Assembly (NCBI GenBank): GCA_013032095.1
Contig: WQBJ01000015.1
Coordinates: 45,010-109,009 of the forward strand
Direction of reading: 5' to 3'
From: Ruegeria atlantica
Lineage (GTDB): Bacteria; Pseudomonadota; Alphaproteobacteria; Rhodobacterales; Rhodobacteraceae
DNA length: 64,000 nt
Positions 37,355 through 47,160 of this stretch are shown here, piece by piece; position 1 is the stretch's first letter; every line of letters begins with the position of its first letter. Made by a program: the position numbers and the translations under genes. The notes beneath the pieces are model-generated. The model was not told the origin of the DNA and ran no database searches. It was given only the letters and a program-made list of their open reading frames with translations.

Positions 37355-37531
37355 TCAGCGGCGCTCCATCTCTTGCAGCTTCATGGCCATCATCCACAGC
37401 AGGACAATCACGACCGGAGAGATGATGCATGCAAACGCCCAGTTCTTGTTGATCCCGAAATGCGGCAGCAGCTTGATCATCGGAACGACCGTTGCCACTA
37501 CCAGAACAATCCAGATCAGGAACTCAAACAT
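37355..37531 (-). CDS. 58-residue two-helix membrane protein between nuoC and nuoD
   Basis: It starts MFEFLIWIVLVVATVVPMIK (helix 1), has a short loop with PHFGINKNW, a second helix (~31-50, ACIISPVVIVLLWMMAM) and ends in KLQEMERR. It begins five bases after the nuoC stop, with GGAG before the ATG. Small, hydrophobic and tightly packed in the operon, it is probably translated. No family recognised. Confidence 0.65.
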   Translation of the reverse strand: MFEFLIWIVLVVATVVPMIKLLPHFGINKNWAFACIISPVVIVLLWMMAMKLQEMERR

Positions 37532-37536
37532 GATGG

Positions 37537-38136
37537 CTACTCCTGTTTCTCATCCCCCGGCAGAATGTAATTCGCGCCTTCCCACGGGGACATGAAATCA
37601 AACTGACGGTATTCCTGCACCAGGCTGACGGGTTCGTAGACCACGCGCTTCTGCGCCTCGTCATAGCGGACCTCGGTATAGCCGGTGGTCGGGAAATCTT
37701 TGCGCAGCGGATAGCCGCGGAACCCATAGTCGGTCAGGATGCGCCGCAGGTCCGGGTGACCCGAGAACAGGATGCCGAACATGTCGAACACTTCACGCTC
37801 GAACCAGTTGGCTGAGGGGTGAACATCCACTATCGACGGTACCATATCTTCCTCACGGATCGACACCCGCAGGCGGATACGCTGGTTCTGGTACATCGAC
37901 AGGAAGTGATAGACGACGTCAAACCGCTTGGCGCGTTCGGGGTAGTCCACACCGGTGATGTCCACCAAGGTCGAAAACTTGCAGTTCTGGTCAGACTTCA
38001 GGAACTCAACGAATTCCACGAGGCTTGACGGGGCCACGTCGACGTTCAACTCGCCATGAGTGACATCCCACGACAGAACACAATCGACCCGCTTTAATTC
38101 TAGCTGCGCGCCGAGTTCTTTGAGTGCTTCGCTCAT
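37537..38136 (-). CDS. nuoC: NADH-quinone oxidoreductase subunit C
   Basis: 199 residues. The signature [16 protein letters not shown] strand, the motif [31 protein letters not shown] and the ending FDFMSPWE are those of NuoC (30-kDa subunit). It is a separate gene, not fused to nuoD as in E. coli. It helps form the quinone module. It starts 11 bp after nuoB. Confidence 0.97.
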   Translation of the reverse strand: MSEALKELGAQLELKRVDCVLSWDVTHGELNVDVAPSSLVEFVEFLKSDQNCKFSTLVDITGVDYPERAKRFDVVYHFLSMYQNQRIRLRVSIREEDMVPSIVDVHPSANWFEREVFDMFGILFSGHPDLRRILTDYGFRGYPLRKDFPTTGYTEVRYDEAQKRVVYEPVSLVQEYRQFDFMSPWEGANYILPGDEKQE

Positions 38137-38147
38137 CAGCTCTTTCC

Positions 38148-38672
38148 TCAGCGTACGATTGTGCCAGTGCGGCGGATTTTGCGTTGCAACTGCATCAGGC
38201 CGTACAGGAGCGCCTCTGCTGTCGGAGGGCAGCCCGGCACATAGATATCCACCGGAACAATGCGGTCACAACCGCGCACAACGGAGTAAGAATAATGGTA
38301 ATAGCCGCCGCCATTGGCGCAGGAGCCCATCGAGACCACATAGCGCGGTTCGGGCATCTGGTCATAGACCTTCCGCAGGGCCGGCGCCATCTTGTTGGTC
38401 AGCGTACCAGCAACGATCATCACATCGGACTGTCGCGGGGAAGCGCGAGGAGCAATCCCGAACCTTTCCGCATCATAGCGCGGCATCGAGGTGTGCATCA
38501 TCTCAACCGCGCAGCAGGCCAGACCAAACGTCATCCAGTGCAACGAGCCGGTACGCGCCCAGTTAATGATGTCCTCGGTCGACGTTAGCAAGAACCCTTT
38601 GTCCTGCAGTTCGGCATTCAGGGCCTGGGTGGCGACTTCCTTGTCGACGCCAGCGGTGTTTGCACCCGTCAT
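38148..38672 (-). CDS. nuoB: NADH-quinone oxidoreductase subunit B
   Basis: 174 residues from ATG 38672, sharing one base with the nuoA stop (TGATG). The N2 cluster ligands are visible: the tandem C53-C54 in [10 protein letters not shown], the cysteine in [19 protein letters not shown], and that in [14 protein letters not shown]2 reduces quinone. Confidence 0.97.
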   Translation of the reverse strand: MTGANTAGVDKEVATQALNAELQDKGFLLTSTEDIINWARTGSLHWMTFGLACCAVEMMHTSMPRYDAERFGIAPRASPRQSDVMIVAGTLTNKMAPALRKVYDQMPEPRYVVSMGSCANGGGYYHYSYSVVRGCDRIVPVDIYVPGCPPTAEALLYGLMQLQRKIRRTGTIVR

Positions 38673-39037
38673 CACTCCCATTCCAAGGCCCCTTTCTTCC
38701 ATTCATAGGCAAAGCCGATGGTCAACACCGCCAGGAACACCATCATGGACCAGAAACCCACATCGCTGATGTCCTTGAAGCCAACGGCCCACGGGAACAG
38801 GAACGCAATTTCGAGATCGAAGATGATGAAAAGAATCGAAACCAGATAGAATCGGACGTCGAATTTCATTCGCGCATCGTCGAAGGCGTTGAAGCCGCAT
38901 TCATATGCGCTGACTTTTTCGGGGTCGGGGTTGCGAACTGCCAAAACCACAGCCGCTAGAATCAGGACGATTCCAAGGCCTACAGCAACGGCCAGAAACA
39001 CCAGGATCGGGAGATACTCCCGCAACAGGTCTTCCAC
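38672..39037 (-). CDS. nuoA: NADH-quinone oxidoreductase subunit A
   Basis: 121 residues from GTG 39037, preceded by AAAGGAG; an upstream in-frame ATG (39082) adds an unrelated N-terminus. Three membrane helices and the conserved loop [24 protein letters not shown], with the quinone-site cysteine, identify it. First gene of the nuo operon. Confidence 0.96.
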   Translation of the reverse strand: MEDLLREYLPILVFLAVAVGLGIVLILAAVVLAVRNPDPEKVSAYECGFNAFDDARMKFDVRFYLVSILFIIFDLEIAFLFPWAVGFKDISDVGFWSMMVFLAVLTIGFAYEWKKGALEWE

Positions 39038-39102
39038 GAAAAGCTCCTTTCCTGCGCACCCCTGATCCGAGGGCGCCGTCAATTGGCGTGTCGACTGGAC
39101 AT

Positions 39103-39131
39103 TCTCTATCCGCGCGGGGTCAGAGGGTCAA
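39103..39131 (-). promoter_or_regulatory. candidate promoter of the nuo operon
   Basis: On the minus strand TTGACC (39131-39126) and TAGAGA (39108-39103) are separated by 17 bp. A start near 39096 would give a ~60-nt leader before nuoA. No better pair was seen in the 187-bp space before the liuC-like gene. Confidence 0.45.
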
Positions 39132-39224
39132 CCGAACACAAACGCGCAGGGGCTTAATATTCCTCTTGCTTTAGCAATCAGAAGGCTAGGGGATTTGGCG
39201 AATCTACGACTTCAATGTCGTGCG

Positions 39225-40013
39225 CTAAACCTGACTATTCCATGCAGGTTTTCGCTTTTCAAAAAACGCGCCGATTCCCTCCTTTGCCTCTTCGGTTTCC
39301 CATCGTTCGACCAGCGCTCGGATCGTCTGGTCGATCACTGCGTCGTCGATTGTCGGACCCAACGCCTGCACCAGCCCTTTTGCCGAGCCCACAGCGCCTG
39401 GTGCGCAGGACAAATAGGGCAGGATTTCCGCCTCAATTGCATCGCCAAGATCGGAAACCGGGACGGATTTGGCCAACAATCCAAGTGCCACCGCCTCGTC
39501 GGCCTCAAACACCTTGGCCGACATGAAAACCCGCCGTGCCCTTGCCTCGCCCATACGGGCGATGACATAGGGGCCAATCGTGGCGGGGATCAGCCCCAGC
39601 CGGGTTTCCGTCAGGGCCATCTTCACGCCTTCCACGCCGATGGCCACATCACAGACCGCCGCCAAGCCTACCCCACCCCCGAAGGCATTACCCTGCACCG
39701 CTCCAATCAGTGGTTTAGGCATGGTGTTCAGCGCTTGCAGCATCTCGGCCAGCTTACGTGCTTCAGCGAACCGTGTTTCAGGATCAGCGGCCATCTGGTC
39801 CTGCATCCAGCCCAGATCGCCGCCTGCACAGAAACTTTTGCCAGCCCCCGTCAGAACCACCACGCGCACCGCGTCATCCGTACCCATTTGATGGGCCGCT
39901 TGAGTTAGCTCAGAGATCATAAGCGCCGACATCGCGTTGTGCTTCTCAGCGCGATCCAAGGTCAGCGTGGACACCCCTCGCGCATCGATTCTGACCGAAA
40001 TCGTTTCAAACAT
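39225..40013 (-). CDS. liuC: enoyl-CoA hydratase family, probably methylglutaconyl-CoA hydratase
   Basis: 262 residues with a crotonase fold: the oxyanion-hole motifs SFCAGGDLGWMQD and VQGNAFGGGVGLAAVCDVAIG, and TETRLGLIPATIGPYV. The RLGLIPA...ARRVFMSAK pattern fits the leucine-pathway hydratase that turns 3-methylglutaconyl-CoA into HMG-CoA. Its position, nine bases after HMG-CoA lyase and in line with the carboxylase genes, supports that step. It ends the leucine gene run. Confidence 0.87.
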   Translation of the reverse strand: MFETISVRIDARGVSTLTLDRAEKHNAMSALMISELTQAAHQMGTDDAVRVVVLTGAGKSFCAGGDLGWMQDQMAADPETRFAEARKLAEMLQALNTMPKPLIGAVQGNAFGGGVGLAAVCDVAIGVEGVKMALTETRLGLIPATIGPYVIARMGEARARRVFMSAKVFEADEAVALGLLAKSVPVSDLGDAIEAEILPYLSCAPGAVGSAKGLVQALGPTIDDAVIDQTIRALVERWETEEAKEGIGAFFEKRKPAWNSQV

Positions 40014-40022
40014 GCCCGCCCC

Positions 40023-40877
40023 TCACGCTGATCGCACAGACCGCGCCATCTGCGCGGCCTCTTCTACAATCGTCAGATCCAATCCGGTCTCATAGCCCAG
40101 ACGCTCCAGATGGGCCGCGACGGCCTCAGTAGCGACATTCCCCGCAGCACCGGGGGCATAGGGGCAACCGCCCAACCCACCAACCGCTGCGTCAAAGCTA
40201 CGCACGCCCAGCGCCAACGCCGCGTCGATATTGTCGATGGCTCGCCCGTTCGTATCGTGGAAATGCCCCGCCAACCGTGTCACAGGCACGCGTTCGCGCA
40301 CTGCCAACAGCATATGCGCGATGGTATCCGGCGTCCCCTGCCCGATGGTGTCGCCCAGAGAGACCTCATAACAGCCCAATGCAAACAGCCGATCGGCGAC
40401 CTCAGCCACTTTCTCGGGCGGTGTCGGGCCGTCATAGGGGCAGTCGGTCACGCAGGAGACATAGCCGCGCACCGGCAGATCAATGTGCCGGGCAGCTTCA
40501 AGGATCGGCGTAAACCGTTCAATGGATTCGGCAATCGTGGCATTGATATTGGCCTGCGAGAACCCTTCGGAAGCCGAGGCAAACACCGCGATCTCATCCG
40601 CCTTTGCCGCCAGTGCATCGTCGTACCCGCGCATGTTCGGCGTCAGAGCGGCATAGCGCACACCTTCCGCCCGTTTGATCCCGGCCAACACTTCGGCGCT
40701 ACCTGCCATCTGCGGCACCCATTTGGGTGAAACAAAACTAGCCACCTCGATCCGGTTGAACCCTGCTCGGCTGAGACAATCGACCAGAGCTATTTTCTCG
40801 GTCACCGGGATATCGCGTTGTTCATTCTGCAGGCCGTCCCTCGGCCCCACCTCGAAAATCTCAACCCGCTCGCCCAT
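40023..40877 (-). CDS. mvaB: hydroxymethylglutaryl-CoA lyase
   Basis: 284 residues from ATG 40877, with AAGGAG upstream. A TIM-barrel lyase: the N-terminal EIFEVGPRDGLQNEQ, HFHDTNGRAIDNIDAAL with the metal-binding histidines, and the signature AAVGGLGGCPYAPGAAGNVATEA carrying the catalytic cysteine. It splits HMG-CoA into acetyl-CoA and acetoacetate, the last step of leucine breakdown. It follows mccA by 78 bp and precedes the hydratase. Confidence 0.94.
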   Translation of the reverse strand: MGERVEIFEVGPRDGLQNEQRDIPVTEKIALVDCLSRAGFNRIEVASFVSPKWVPQMAGSAEVLAGIKRAEGVRYAALTPNMRGYDDALAAKADEIAVFASASEGFSQANINATIAESIERFTPILEAARHIDLPVRGYVSCVTDCPYDGPTPPEKVAEVADRLFALGCYEVSLGDTIGQGTPDTIAHMLLAVRERVPVTRLAGHFHDTNGRAIDNIDAALALGVRSFDAAVGGLGGCPYAPGAAGNVATEAVAAHLERLGYETGLDLTIVEEAAQMARSVRSA

Positions 40878-40955
40878 TCCAGTGCTCCTTCCGGTTACGT
40901 CACGTTTTTTAAACGGATGACCCGACTGTGCCACGCAATGCGGTGCACGGATAGG

Positions 40956-42884
40956 TCACTCCTCTTCCAACCGAACCAGAGCGGCCCCGGCTTCGACCTG
41001 TGCGCCGTCCTCGGCCAGCACCTCGGCCACAACACCATCACGGGCGGCCAAAAGGGAATGCTCCATCTTCATAGCCTCCAAAATGGCCAGCCGATCCCCC
41101 TCGCGAACGGTCTGACCCACTTGTGCAAATACGGCTTTGACCAATCCGGGCATCGGAGCCTCAATGACATTGGTATCCCCGGTCGCGCTCGCATCCCGAT
41201 CCAGAGGGTCAATTATGTCAAACGCCTGCCCGTAATCCTCAAACACAGTGATCTGCGAGCCCGCCTTCGCGACACGCGGCATCGCGCTCCCGGCAACTGA
41301 CCAACCCTCGGCAGTCCGCTCGGCAAGGATCGTGTCTTCACCAACCTGCCATACCTGACGATCCGGGCCTTCAACCTGCACGTCCAGATCAATGACATCC
41401 CCGGCCATCAACTGGACCGCCCGATGCAATGGCGACCAAAGGGAAAAACCGGTCTCTTCACCGGTCTCAACCAGATTCAGCGCGGTCATAGCAGCGGCCA
41501 CATAGGTCGCAGAAGACACCGGAGCGTCCTGCGTCAACACCTCAAGATCCCGCCCAATCAGCCCGGTATCCACGTCACCTGCAGCGAAACCCTTATGCCG
41601 GGTGAGTGCCCCCACAAAGGCAAGGTTGGTGACCGTGCCCGCAACCTCGGTCTGTTGCAGCGCTCGGTGCAACTGCTCAAGTGCAATCGCGCGTGTGGGG
41701 CCGTGGACAATGACCTTGGCGATCATCGGGTCATACCACGGGCTGATTGTGTCTCCCGCACGCACGCCGCTGTCAGAGCGGCAGGAGCGTGGGAATTGCA
41801 GATGCGTCAAGGTGCCGGTGGCAGGTAAGAACCCCTTGGGAACATCTTCGGCGTATAGCCGGGCCTCGAACGCGTGGCCGTTGATCGACAGATCTCCTTG
41901 CCGTTTCGGCAGCGCCTCACCCGAAGCGACCCGCAATTGCCATTCAACCAGATCGACGCCGGTGATGGCCTCGGTCACCGGGTGCTCCACCTGCAGGCGT
42001 GTGTTCATCTCCATGAACCAGAACCGATCCGGGCGCAGGCCCTCCGAGGCATCAACGATAAACTCAACCGTCCCTGCCCCCTTGTATCCAATCGCCTCGG
42101 CCGCGCGCACGCCCGCCTGCCCCATCGCCTCGCGCATCTCGGGCGTCATACCGGGGGCGGGAGCTTCTTCGATCACCTTTTGGTGGCGACGCTGCAGCGA
42201 ACAGTCGCGTTCGAACAGGTGCACCGCATGAGTCGCGTCGCCAAAGACCTGCACCTCAATATGGCGCGGCTTGGCAACGAATTTCTCGACCAGCACTGCG
42301 TCATTGCCAAATGCCGTCCGCGCTTCGCCACGGGCACTGTCTAGCGCGGCTGCGAAGTCTTCGGGACGCTCAACCAAACGCATCCCCTTGCCACCACCAC
42401 CTGCGACAGCCTTGATCAGTACCGGGTAGCCGATGGTGTCCGCCGCCCCGGCCAAATGCTCGGGGTCCTGATTCTCGCCGTGATAACCCGGAACAACGGG
42501 TACACCAGCCTGTTCCATCAGTGCCTTGGCCGCATCCTTCAAACCCATCTTGCGGATCGCATCAGCCGAAGGGCCGATGAAGGTCAGCCCTGCGGCTTCA
42601 ACCGCATCTACAAAATCCGGGTTCTCGGAAAGAAACCCATAACCTGGATGGATTGCCTGCGCGCCTGTGTCGAGCGCAGCCTGAATGATCACATCGCCCT
42701 TCAGATAACTCTCCGCTGGGGCCGCGCCGCCGATATGCACCGCCTCATCCGCCATTCGAACATGTTTGGCCAGAGCATCCACCTCGGAATACACCGCAAC
42801 ACAAGACACTCCCATACTCTGAGCAGTTTCGATCACACGGCAGGCGATTTCACCGCGGTTGGCAATCAGGATTTTGTTAAACAT
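40956..42884 (-). CDS. mccA: methylcrotonyl-CoA carboxylase, biotin-carboxylase/carrier (alpha) subunit
   Basis: 642 residues from ATG 42884, eight bases inside the macro-domain gene; a GTG six bases upstream is possible. Biotin carboxylase domain (~1-450: [37 protein letters not shown]), a middle region, and a biotinyl domain at the C-terminus with the biotin-accepting lysine in EAMKMEHSL. With the mccB product it carboxylates 3-methylcrotonyl-CoA. Biotin is attached by BirA (20938-21687). Confidence 0.93.
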   Translation of the reverse strand: MFNKILIANRGEIACRVIETAQSMGVSCVAVYSEVDALAKHVRMADEAVHIGGAAPAESYLKGDVIIQAALDTGAQAIHPGYGFLSENPDFVDAVEAAGLTFIGPSADAIRKMGLKDAAKALMEQAGVPVVPGYHGENQDPEHLAGAADTIGYPVLIKAVAGGGGKGMRLVERPEDFAAALDSARGEARTAFGNDAVLVEKFVAKPRHIEVQVFGDATHAVHLFERDCSLQRRHQKVIEEAPAPGMTPEMREAMGQAGVRAAEAIGYKGAGTVEFIVDASEGLRPDRFWFMEMNTRLQVEHPVTEAITGVDLVEWQLRVASGEALPKRQGDLSINGHAFEARLYAEDVPKGFLPATGTLTHLQFPRSCRSDSGVRAGDTISPWYDPMIAKVIVHGPTRAIALEQLHRALQQTEVAGTVTNLAFVGALTRHKGFAAGDVDTGLIGRDLEVLTQDAPVSSATYVAAAMTALNLVETGEETGFSLWSPLHRAVQLMAGDVIDLDVQVEGPDRQVWQVGEDTILAERTAEGWSVAGSAMPRVAKAGSQITVFEDYGQAFDIIDPLDRDASATGDTNVIEAPMPGLVKAVFAQVGQTVREGDRLAILEAMKMEHSLLAARDGVVAEVLAEDGAQVEAGAALVRLEEE

Positions 42885-43386
42885 TTCCACGATTCCAGTT
42901 TCTGATTGCGTTGTTTAGGTGTTGCTCGCTGCCCGCATCGAATGCGACGAGGCTTACCTCCAGATCGCTTTTGGCTACTGCTGCTACTGCAATCTGCGCA
43001 GCCCTATCCGGAGGAAAACCATATATACCCGTTGAGATTGCCGGAAAGGCAATGCTTTGGCAGTTGTTTGTTGCCGCCAAATGCAAGCAGTTGGCGTAAC
43101 AGCGCGCCAGAAGATCTTCTTCGCCCGACGTTCCATCCCGCCAAATTGGACCTACCGTGTGGATCACAATACGAGAGGGAAGATTGTAGGCACCGGTTAC
43201 TTTGGCCTCGCCGGTCTCGCACCCCCCAAGCCCACGGCATTCTTCGAGCAATCCCGGCCCGGCCGCACGGTGAATGGCGCCATCCACACCGCCTCCACCC
43301 AGCAATGATCGGTTTGCGGCGTTCACAATAGCATCCACCTGCAACTGTGTGATGTCAGACTTGACCACCAGAAATCCCATGCTCAC
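42877..43386 (-). CDS. macro-domain protein (ADP-ribose/O-acyl-ADP-ribose hydrolase type)
   Basis: 169 residues from GTG 43386; ATG 43380 is an alternative. The ADP-ribose-binding features of the MacroD/YmdB class are intact: N22-A-A-N25 with [33 protein letters not shown], and the glycine-rich [14 protein letters not shown]. Characterised members hydrolyse O-acetyl-ADP-ribose, the product of sirtuin deacylation, and remove ADP-ribose from acidic residues. The start overlaps the mccB stop by four bases and the end overlaps mccA by eight, so it is translated as part of the leucine-catabolic operon. That placement is unusual to my knowledge. Confidence 0.92.
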   Translation of the reverse strand: MSMGFLVVKSDITQLQVDAIVNAANRSLLGGGGVDGAIHRAAGPGLLEECRGLGGCETGEAKVTGAYNLPSRIVIHTVGPIWRDGTSGEEDLLARCYANCLHLAATNNCQSIAFPAISTGIYGFPPDRAAQIAVAAVAKSDLEVSLVAFDAGSEQHLNNAIRNWNRGNV

Positions 43387-44987
43387 ATCCGGAACACGCC
43401 GAAACGTGTCTCCTCTATCGGGGCGTTCAGCGCGGCGCTCAGTGATAATGCCAGCACATCGCGGCTTTTGCGCGGGTCGATGATACCGTCATCCCACAGT
43501 CGCGCCGAGGCGTAGAGCGGGTGCGACTGTTCCTCGAACATCTCCAGCGTCGGGCGTTTGAATTCGGCTTCTTCCTCGGCGGACCATTTACCGCCCTGCC
43601 GTTCGATCCCGTCGCGTTTGACGGTGGCCAGAACGCCTGCTGCCTGTTCACCGCCCATCACCGAAATCCGTGAGTTCGGCCATGTCCACAGAAAGCGCGG
43701 CTGATAGGCTCGGCCTGCCATGCCATAGTTCCCGGCACCGAACGAGCCACCGACGAGCATGGTGATCTTGGGAACCGAAGTCGTGGCCACCGCCGTCACC
43801 ATCTTGGCCCCGTGCCGCGCGATGCCTTCGTTTTCGTATTTGCGACCAACCATAAAACCGGTGATGTTCTGTAGGAACACCAGCGGGATGCGGCGCTGAG
43901 AACACAGCTCGACAAAATGCGCGCCTTTCTGCGCGGCCTCGGAGAACAGCACGCCGTTGTTGGCGATGATCCCGACCGGGCAGCCTTTGACATGGGCGAA
44001 GCCGGTCACCAGCGTCTCGCCAAAGCGCGGTTTGAATTCGTCGAACCTAGAACCATCGACCAGCCGTGCGATCACCTCACGGATGTCATAGGGCGTGCGC
44101 AGGTCAGCCGGAACAACGCCGAGGATTTCTTCGGGATCGTAGGCCGGGTCTTCCGGGCTGGCCCAGTCCACGGTCTGCGGTTTGCGCAGGTTCAGAGACC
44201 CCACCGCGCGGCGCGCCAAGGCCAGCGCGTGGGCGTCGTCCTCGGCCAGATAGTCCGCCACACCTGACAGGCGGGTATGGACATCGCCGCCGCCCAGATC
44301 CTCGGCGCTGACCACCTCTCCGGTCGCGGCCTTGACCAGCGGTGGACCGGCCAGAAAGATCGTGCCCTGTTCCTTCACGATGATCGTCACATCCGACATC
44401 GCAGGCACATAGGCCCCGCCCGCCGTGCAGGACCCCATCACCACCGCGATCTGAGGGATGCCCTTTGCGCTCATCCGCGCCTGATTATAGAAGATGCGAC
44501 CAAAATGGTCGCGGTCGGGAAAGACCTCATCCTGATTGGGCAGGTTCGCGCCGCCACTGTCGACCAGATAGATGCAGGGCAGATGGTTTTCCTCGGCAAT
44601 CTCCTGCGCGCGGAGGTGTTTCTTGACGGTCATCGGGTAATAGGTGCCGCCCTTCACGGTGGCGTCGTTGCACACCACCATGACCTCACGCCCCTGCACC
44701 CGGCCAATCCCCGCTATGACCCCGGCACAAGGCGCGGCATCCCCGTACATCCCATGCGCCGCCGTCGCGCCGATTTCCAGAAACGGAGACCCCGGATCGA
44801 GCAGGTTCGCCACCCGACGGCGGGGCAGCATCTTGCCCCGCGATTCATGCCGCGCGCGGGATTTCTCACCGCCACCCATGCGAGCCGTTTCAGCCGCGAC
44901 TGAGATTTGCTCTAGCGCATCGAGATGAGCTGCGCGGTTCGCTTTGAAGCCCTCGGAGGCGGGCATGGCTTTGGATGTGAGATTCAT
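43383..44987 (-). CDS. mccB: methylcrotonyl-CoA carboxylase, carboxyltransferase (beta) subunit
   Basis: 534 residues from ATG 44987; a longer open frame adds unlike sequence. Acetyl-CoA-carboxylase-type carboxyltransferase: [82 protein letters not shown]. The end (RFGVFRM) is typical of MccB. It transfers CO2 from biotin to 3-methylcrotonyl-CoA. Seven bases separate it from the small secreted-protein gene upstream. Confidence 0.94.
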   Translation of the reverse strand: MNLTSKAMPASEGFKANRAAHLDALEQISVAAETARMGGGEKSRARHESRGKMLPRRRVANLLDPGSPFLEIGATAAHGMYGDAAPCAGVIAGIGRVQGREVMVVCNDATVKGGTYYPMTVKKHLRAQEIAEENHLPCIYLVDSGGANLPNQDEVFPDRDHFGRIFYNQARMSAKGIPQIAVVMGSCTAGGAYVPAMSDVTIIVKEQGTIFLAGPPLVKAATGEVVSAEDLGGGDVHTRLSGVADYLAEDDAHALALARRAVGSLNLRKPQTVDWASPEDPAYDPEEILGVVPADLRTPYDIREVIARLVDGSRFDEFKPRFGETLVTGFAHVKGCPVGIIANNGVLFSEAAQKGAHFVELCSQRRIPLVFLQNITGFMVGRKYENEGIARHGAKMVTAVATTSVPKITMLVGGSFGAGNYGMAGRAYQPRFLWTWPNSRISVMGGEQAAGVLATVKRDGIERQGGKWSAEEEAEFKRPTLEMFEEQSHPLYASARLWDDGIIDPRKSRDVLALSLSAALNAPIEETRFGVFRM

Positions 44988-44994
44988 GTGGCCT

Positions 44995-45501
44995 CTATTC
45001 AAAGTTCTCAGTATTGGATGCCCAGACTCGTTCAATTATTCGGGACGCGCGCCACCCTGTCAGTGCATCGGCGTAAGAGCATACTGCCTCTTCCGAAATG
45101 TCCCCGACGTCAATTTCTCTGCAATCAGGCAGCGGCAAACTGGGCCCAAGACCAATTTCGCTTTCGGACATTTCTTTTGCTGTAGGTGGGCTTTCGAAAC
45201 CTAACTTCTGTTCGTCAGGAAGCCGCTGCCAGCGGATCTCTGCGTCAAGCCGCATCCACGCAGTGACCTCAACAAGACAGTATTCGTTCTTTTCTAAATC
45301 ATATGCATATTCGCACATTTTGCGAACGTGGCTAACGCACTCCCCATCCATGACAATCGCCAATTCAGTATTTGGAATACTGTCTGAACAGAATTGCAGA
45401 AGGGTACCGACGCTGAGTTTGCCCTCTTTGGCAGCCAGCACGCTAGACATCTGAGTAAAGCCCAACATTGCCAAGAGGAATATCTTCACAATTGCTTTCA
45501 C
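44995..45501 (-). CDS. secreted protein of unknown function, Cys-containing
   Basis: 168 residues from a GTG that overlaps the acyl-CoA synthetase stop (GTGA). A signal peptide of ~23 residues ([17 protein letters not shown]) precedes a mature part with six cysteines, acidic overall (pairs include [13 protein letters not shown] and DCREIDVGD). I recall Rap1a/Tai-like immunity proteins with a similar helical, disulfide-bonded layout, but the likeness is weak and I do not assign it. It sits between two leucine-pathway genes. Base composition looks slightly more A+T-rich than its neighbours. Confidence 0.65.
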   Translation of the reverse strand: MKAIVKIFLLAMLGFTQMSSVLAAKEGKLSVGTLLQFCSDSIPNTELAIVMDGECVSHVRKMCEYAYDLEKNEYCLVEVTAWMRLDAEIRWQRLPDEQKLGFESPPTAKEMSESEIGLGPSLPLPDCREIDVGDISEEAVCSYADALTGWRASRIIERVWASNTENFE

Positions 45502-47024
45502 TGACTCACCTCCCGCGCCGCCCGCGCCTTCAATTCCTTGCGGATAACCTTCCCCGTCACCGTCATGGGCAATTCTTCCAGAAACGCCACCTCACGCGGA
45601 TAAGAATACTGCGCCAGACGGTCCTTGATCCAATCCTGCAATTCACGCTCTGACGCCTCAGCCTCCGGTTTCAGCACCACATAGGCTTTTACGATCTCGG
45701 TCCGTAGCGGATCGGGCTTGCCGACCACGCCCACCGTCGCCACCGCCGGATGGGTCAGCAGGCAATCCTCGATCTCGGCTGGGCCAATGCGATACCCGGC
45801 GGACGTGATCACGTCATCGTCACGACCCACGAAACGCAGATATTCCCCCTCCCACACGCCGCGGTCGCCGGTGATCAGCCAATCGCCCCGGAACTTCTTC
45901 GCGGTCTCCTCGGGCCGGTTCCAGTATTCCAGCAACATCGAAGCCGAGCCGCGCCGAATGGCGACGTCGCCCTCGACCTCCGTGGGATTGCCAGCATCGT
46001 CGACCACTACAACCTCATGCCCCGGCACCGGCTTTCCGATGCAACCGGGTTGCACCGGGAAATCCTGTGCGCAGGAGGACACAACCATGTTGCATTCGGT
46101 CTGGCCATAGAATTCATTGATCGTCAGACCAAACGCCTGTTTGCCCCAAGCCAACATCTCAGCTCCCAACGGCTCCCCCCCGGACGCGACCGAGCGTAGG
46201 CCGGGTATTGCCTGATCCGTCGCCTTGAGCATCCGCAATGCGGTCGGCGGGAAAAACACGTTGCGCACATCGCCCCGCGCGATCACGTCGGCGCAGGCCT
46301 CCGGCGTGAACTTTTCCAAACGCGCCGCAACGACCGGGATGCCCAGCGCCAGCCCCGGCATCAATACGTCGAAAAGCCCGCCGATCCAGGCCCAGTCAGC
46401 GGGCGTCCACAGGCAGTCACCTTCGCGCAGGTGGTTGTGGCTGATCGAAACACCCGGCAGGTGGCCGGTCAGCACCCTGTGCCCGTGCAGCGCGCCTTTA
46501 GGGCTACCTGTGGTGCCGGATGTGTAGATCAGCACCGCCGGATCCTCTGGCCCGGTATCGGCAAAGGGCACCGGATCATCCGACGGTTCAATCTGGTCGA
46601 CGCGAATGGGGTGGGCCAGATCGCCAAGCAACGCGGCACCGTCTGCATCCGTCAGAACCAGTTGCGCGCCCGCGTCCCCGACCCGCGACGCCAGCGCGTC
46701 ATGTTTGAACAGCTTGAACAGCGGAACCGAGATCGCCCCGAGCTTCCAGACGGCCAGATGCGCCGCCGCACACCAGGGAGACTGGCTCAACAAAATACCA
46801 ACACGGTCCCCCTGTTGTACGTGCGACCGCATTACCTGCGCGATTCCGTCGGTCAGACTTTCGAGCTGACCAAAGGTGATCTTGTCCCGGCCTTCCCCAT
46901 TTAGCTCGATAAGGGCAATGCGGTCGCGGGAATGAGACAGACATTGCCGCGCCATGTTGAGGCGATCGGGAATCTCCCACCCTCCATCCTCCCGCATACC
47001 GGGTATGCGCCTAGCGGGATACAT
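45498..47024 (-). CDS. AMP-dependent acyl-CoA synthetase
   Basis: 508 residues from ATG 47024, eight bases after AAGGGG. ANL-superfamily motifs are intact: P-loop YTSGTTGSPKGALHGH, NEFYGQTECNM, the DWLITGDRGVW and RDDDVITSAGYRIGPAEIE hinge region, and the catalytic lysine in TVTGKVIRKELK. It is related to medium-chain and acetyl-CoA-like synthetases. In this cluster a branched short-chain acid such as isovalerate is a reasonable substrate, but that is inferred from position. A 17-bp palindrome (46993-47009) lies within its first codons. Confidence 0.88.
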   Translation of the reverse strand: MYPARRIPGMREDGGWEIPDRLNMARQCLSHSRDRIALIELNGEGRDKITFGQLESLTDGIAQVMRSHVQQGDRVGILLSQSPWCAAAHLAVWKLGAISVPLFKLFKHDALASRVGDAGAQLVLTDADGAALLGDLAHPIRVDQIEPSDDPVPFADTGPEDPAVLIYTSGTTGSPKGALHGHRVLTGHLPGVSISHNHLREGDCLWTPADWAWIGGLFDVLMPGLALGIPVVAARLEKFTPEACADVIARGDVRNVFFPPTALRMLKATDQAIPGLRSVASGGEPLGAEMLAWGKQAFGLTINEFYGQTECNMVVSSCAQDFPVQPGCIGKPVPGHEVVVVDDAGNPTEVEGDVAIRRGSASMLLEYWNRPEETAKKFRGDWLITGDRGVWEGEYLRFVGRDDDVITSAGYRIGPAEIEDCLLTHPAVATVGVVGKPDPLRTEIVKAYVVLKPEAEASERELQDWIKDRLAQYSYPREVAFLEELPMTVTGKVIRKELKARAAREVSQ

Positions 47025-47088
47025 GCGCAAAACCCCTTGTTTTCCTTACTCTTTCAGAAGGCAACACAGTCGGCGCGATCACTGAAAC

Positions 47089-47102
47089 TTGATGCAGATC
47101 AG
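47089..47102 (+). promoter_or_regulatory. FNR/FnrL-type box upstream of ompW
   Basis: TTGATGCAGATCAG matches the FNR consensus TTGAT-N4-ATCAA in nine of ten defined positions. It lies 59 bp before the ompW ATG, so a class II activator position (-41.5) would give a ~24-nt leader. OmpW is FNR-controlled in enterobacteria; control here by FnrL or a Dnr-type regulator is inferred. Confidence 0.55.
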
Positions 47103-47160
47103 AGTTCACAGCTTGCCGCTTCGGCAAAAAAGCTCCGTCAACAAACCCAAAGGCCATAAA

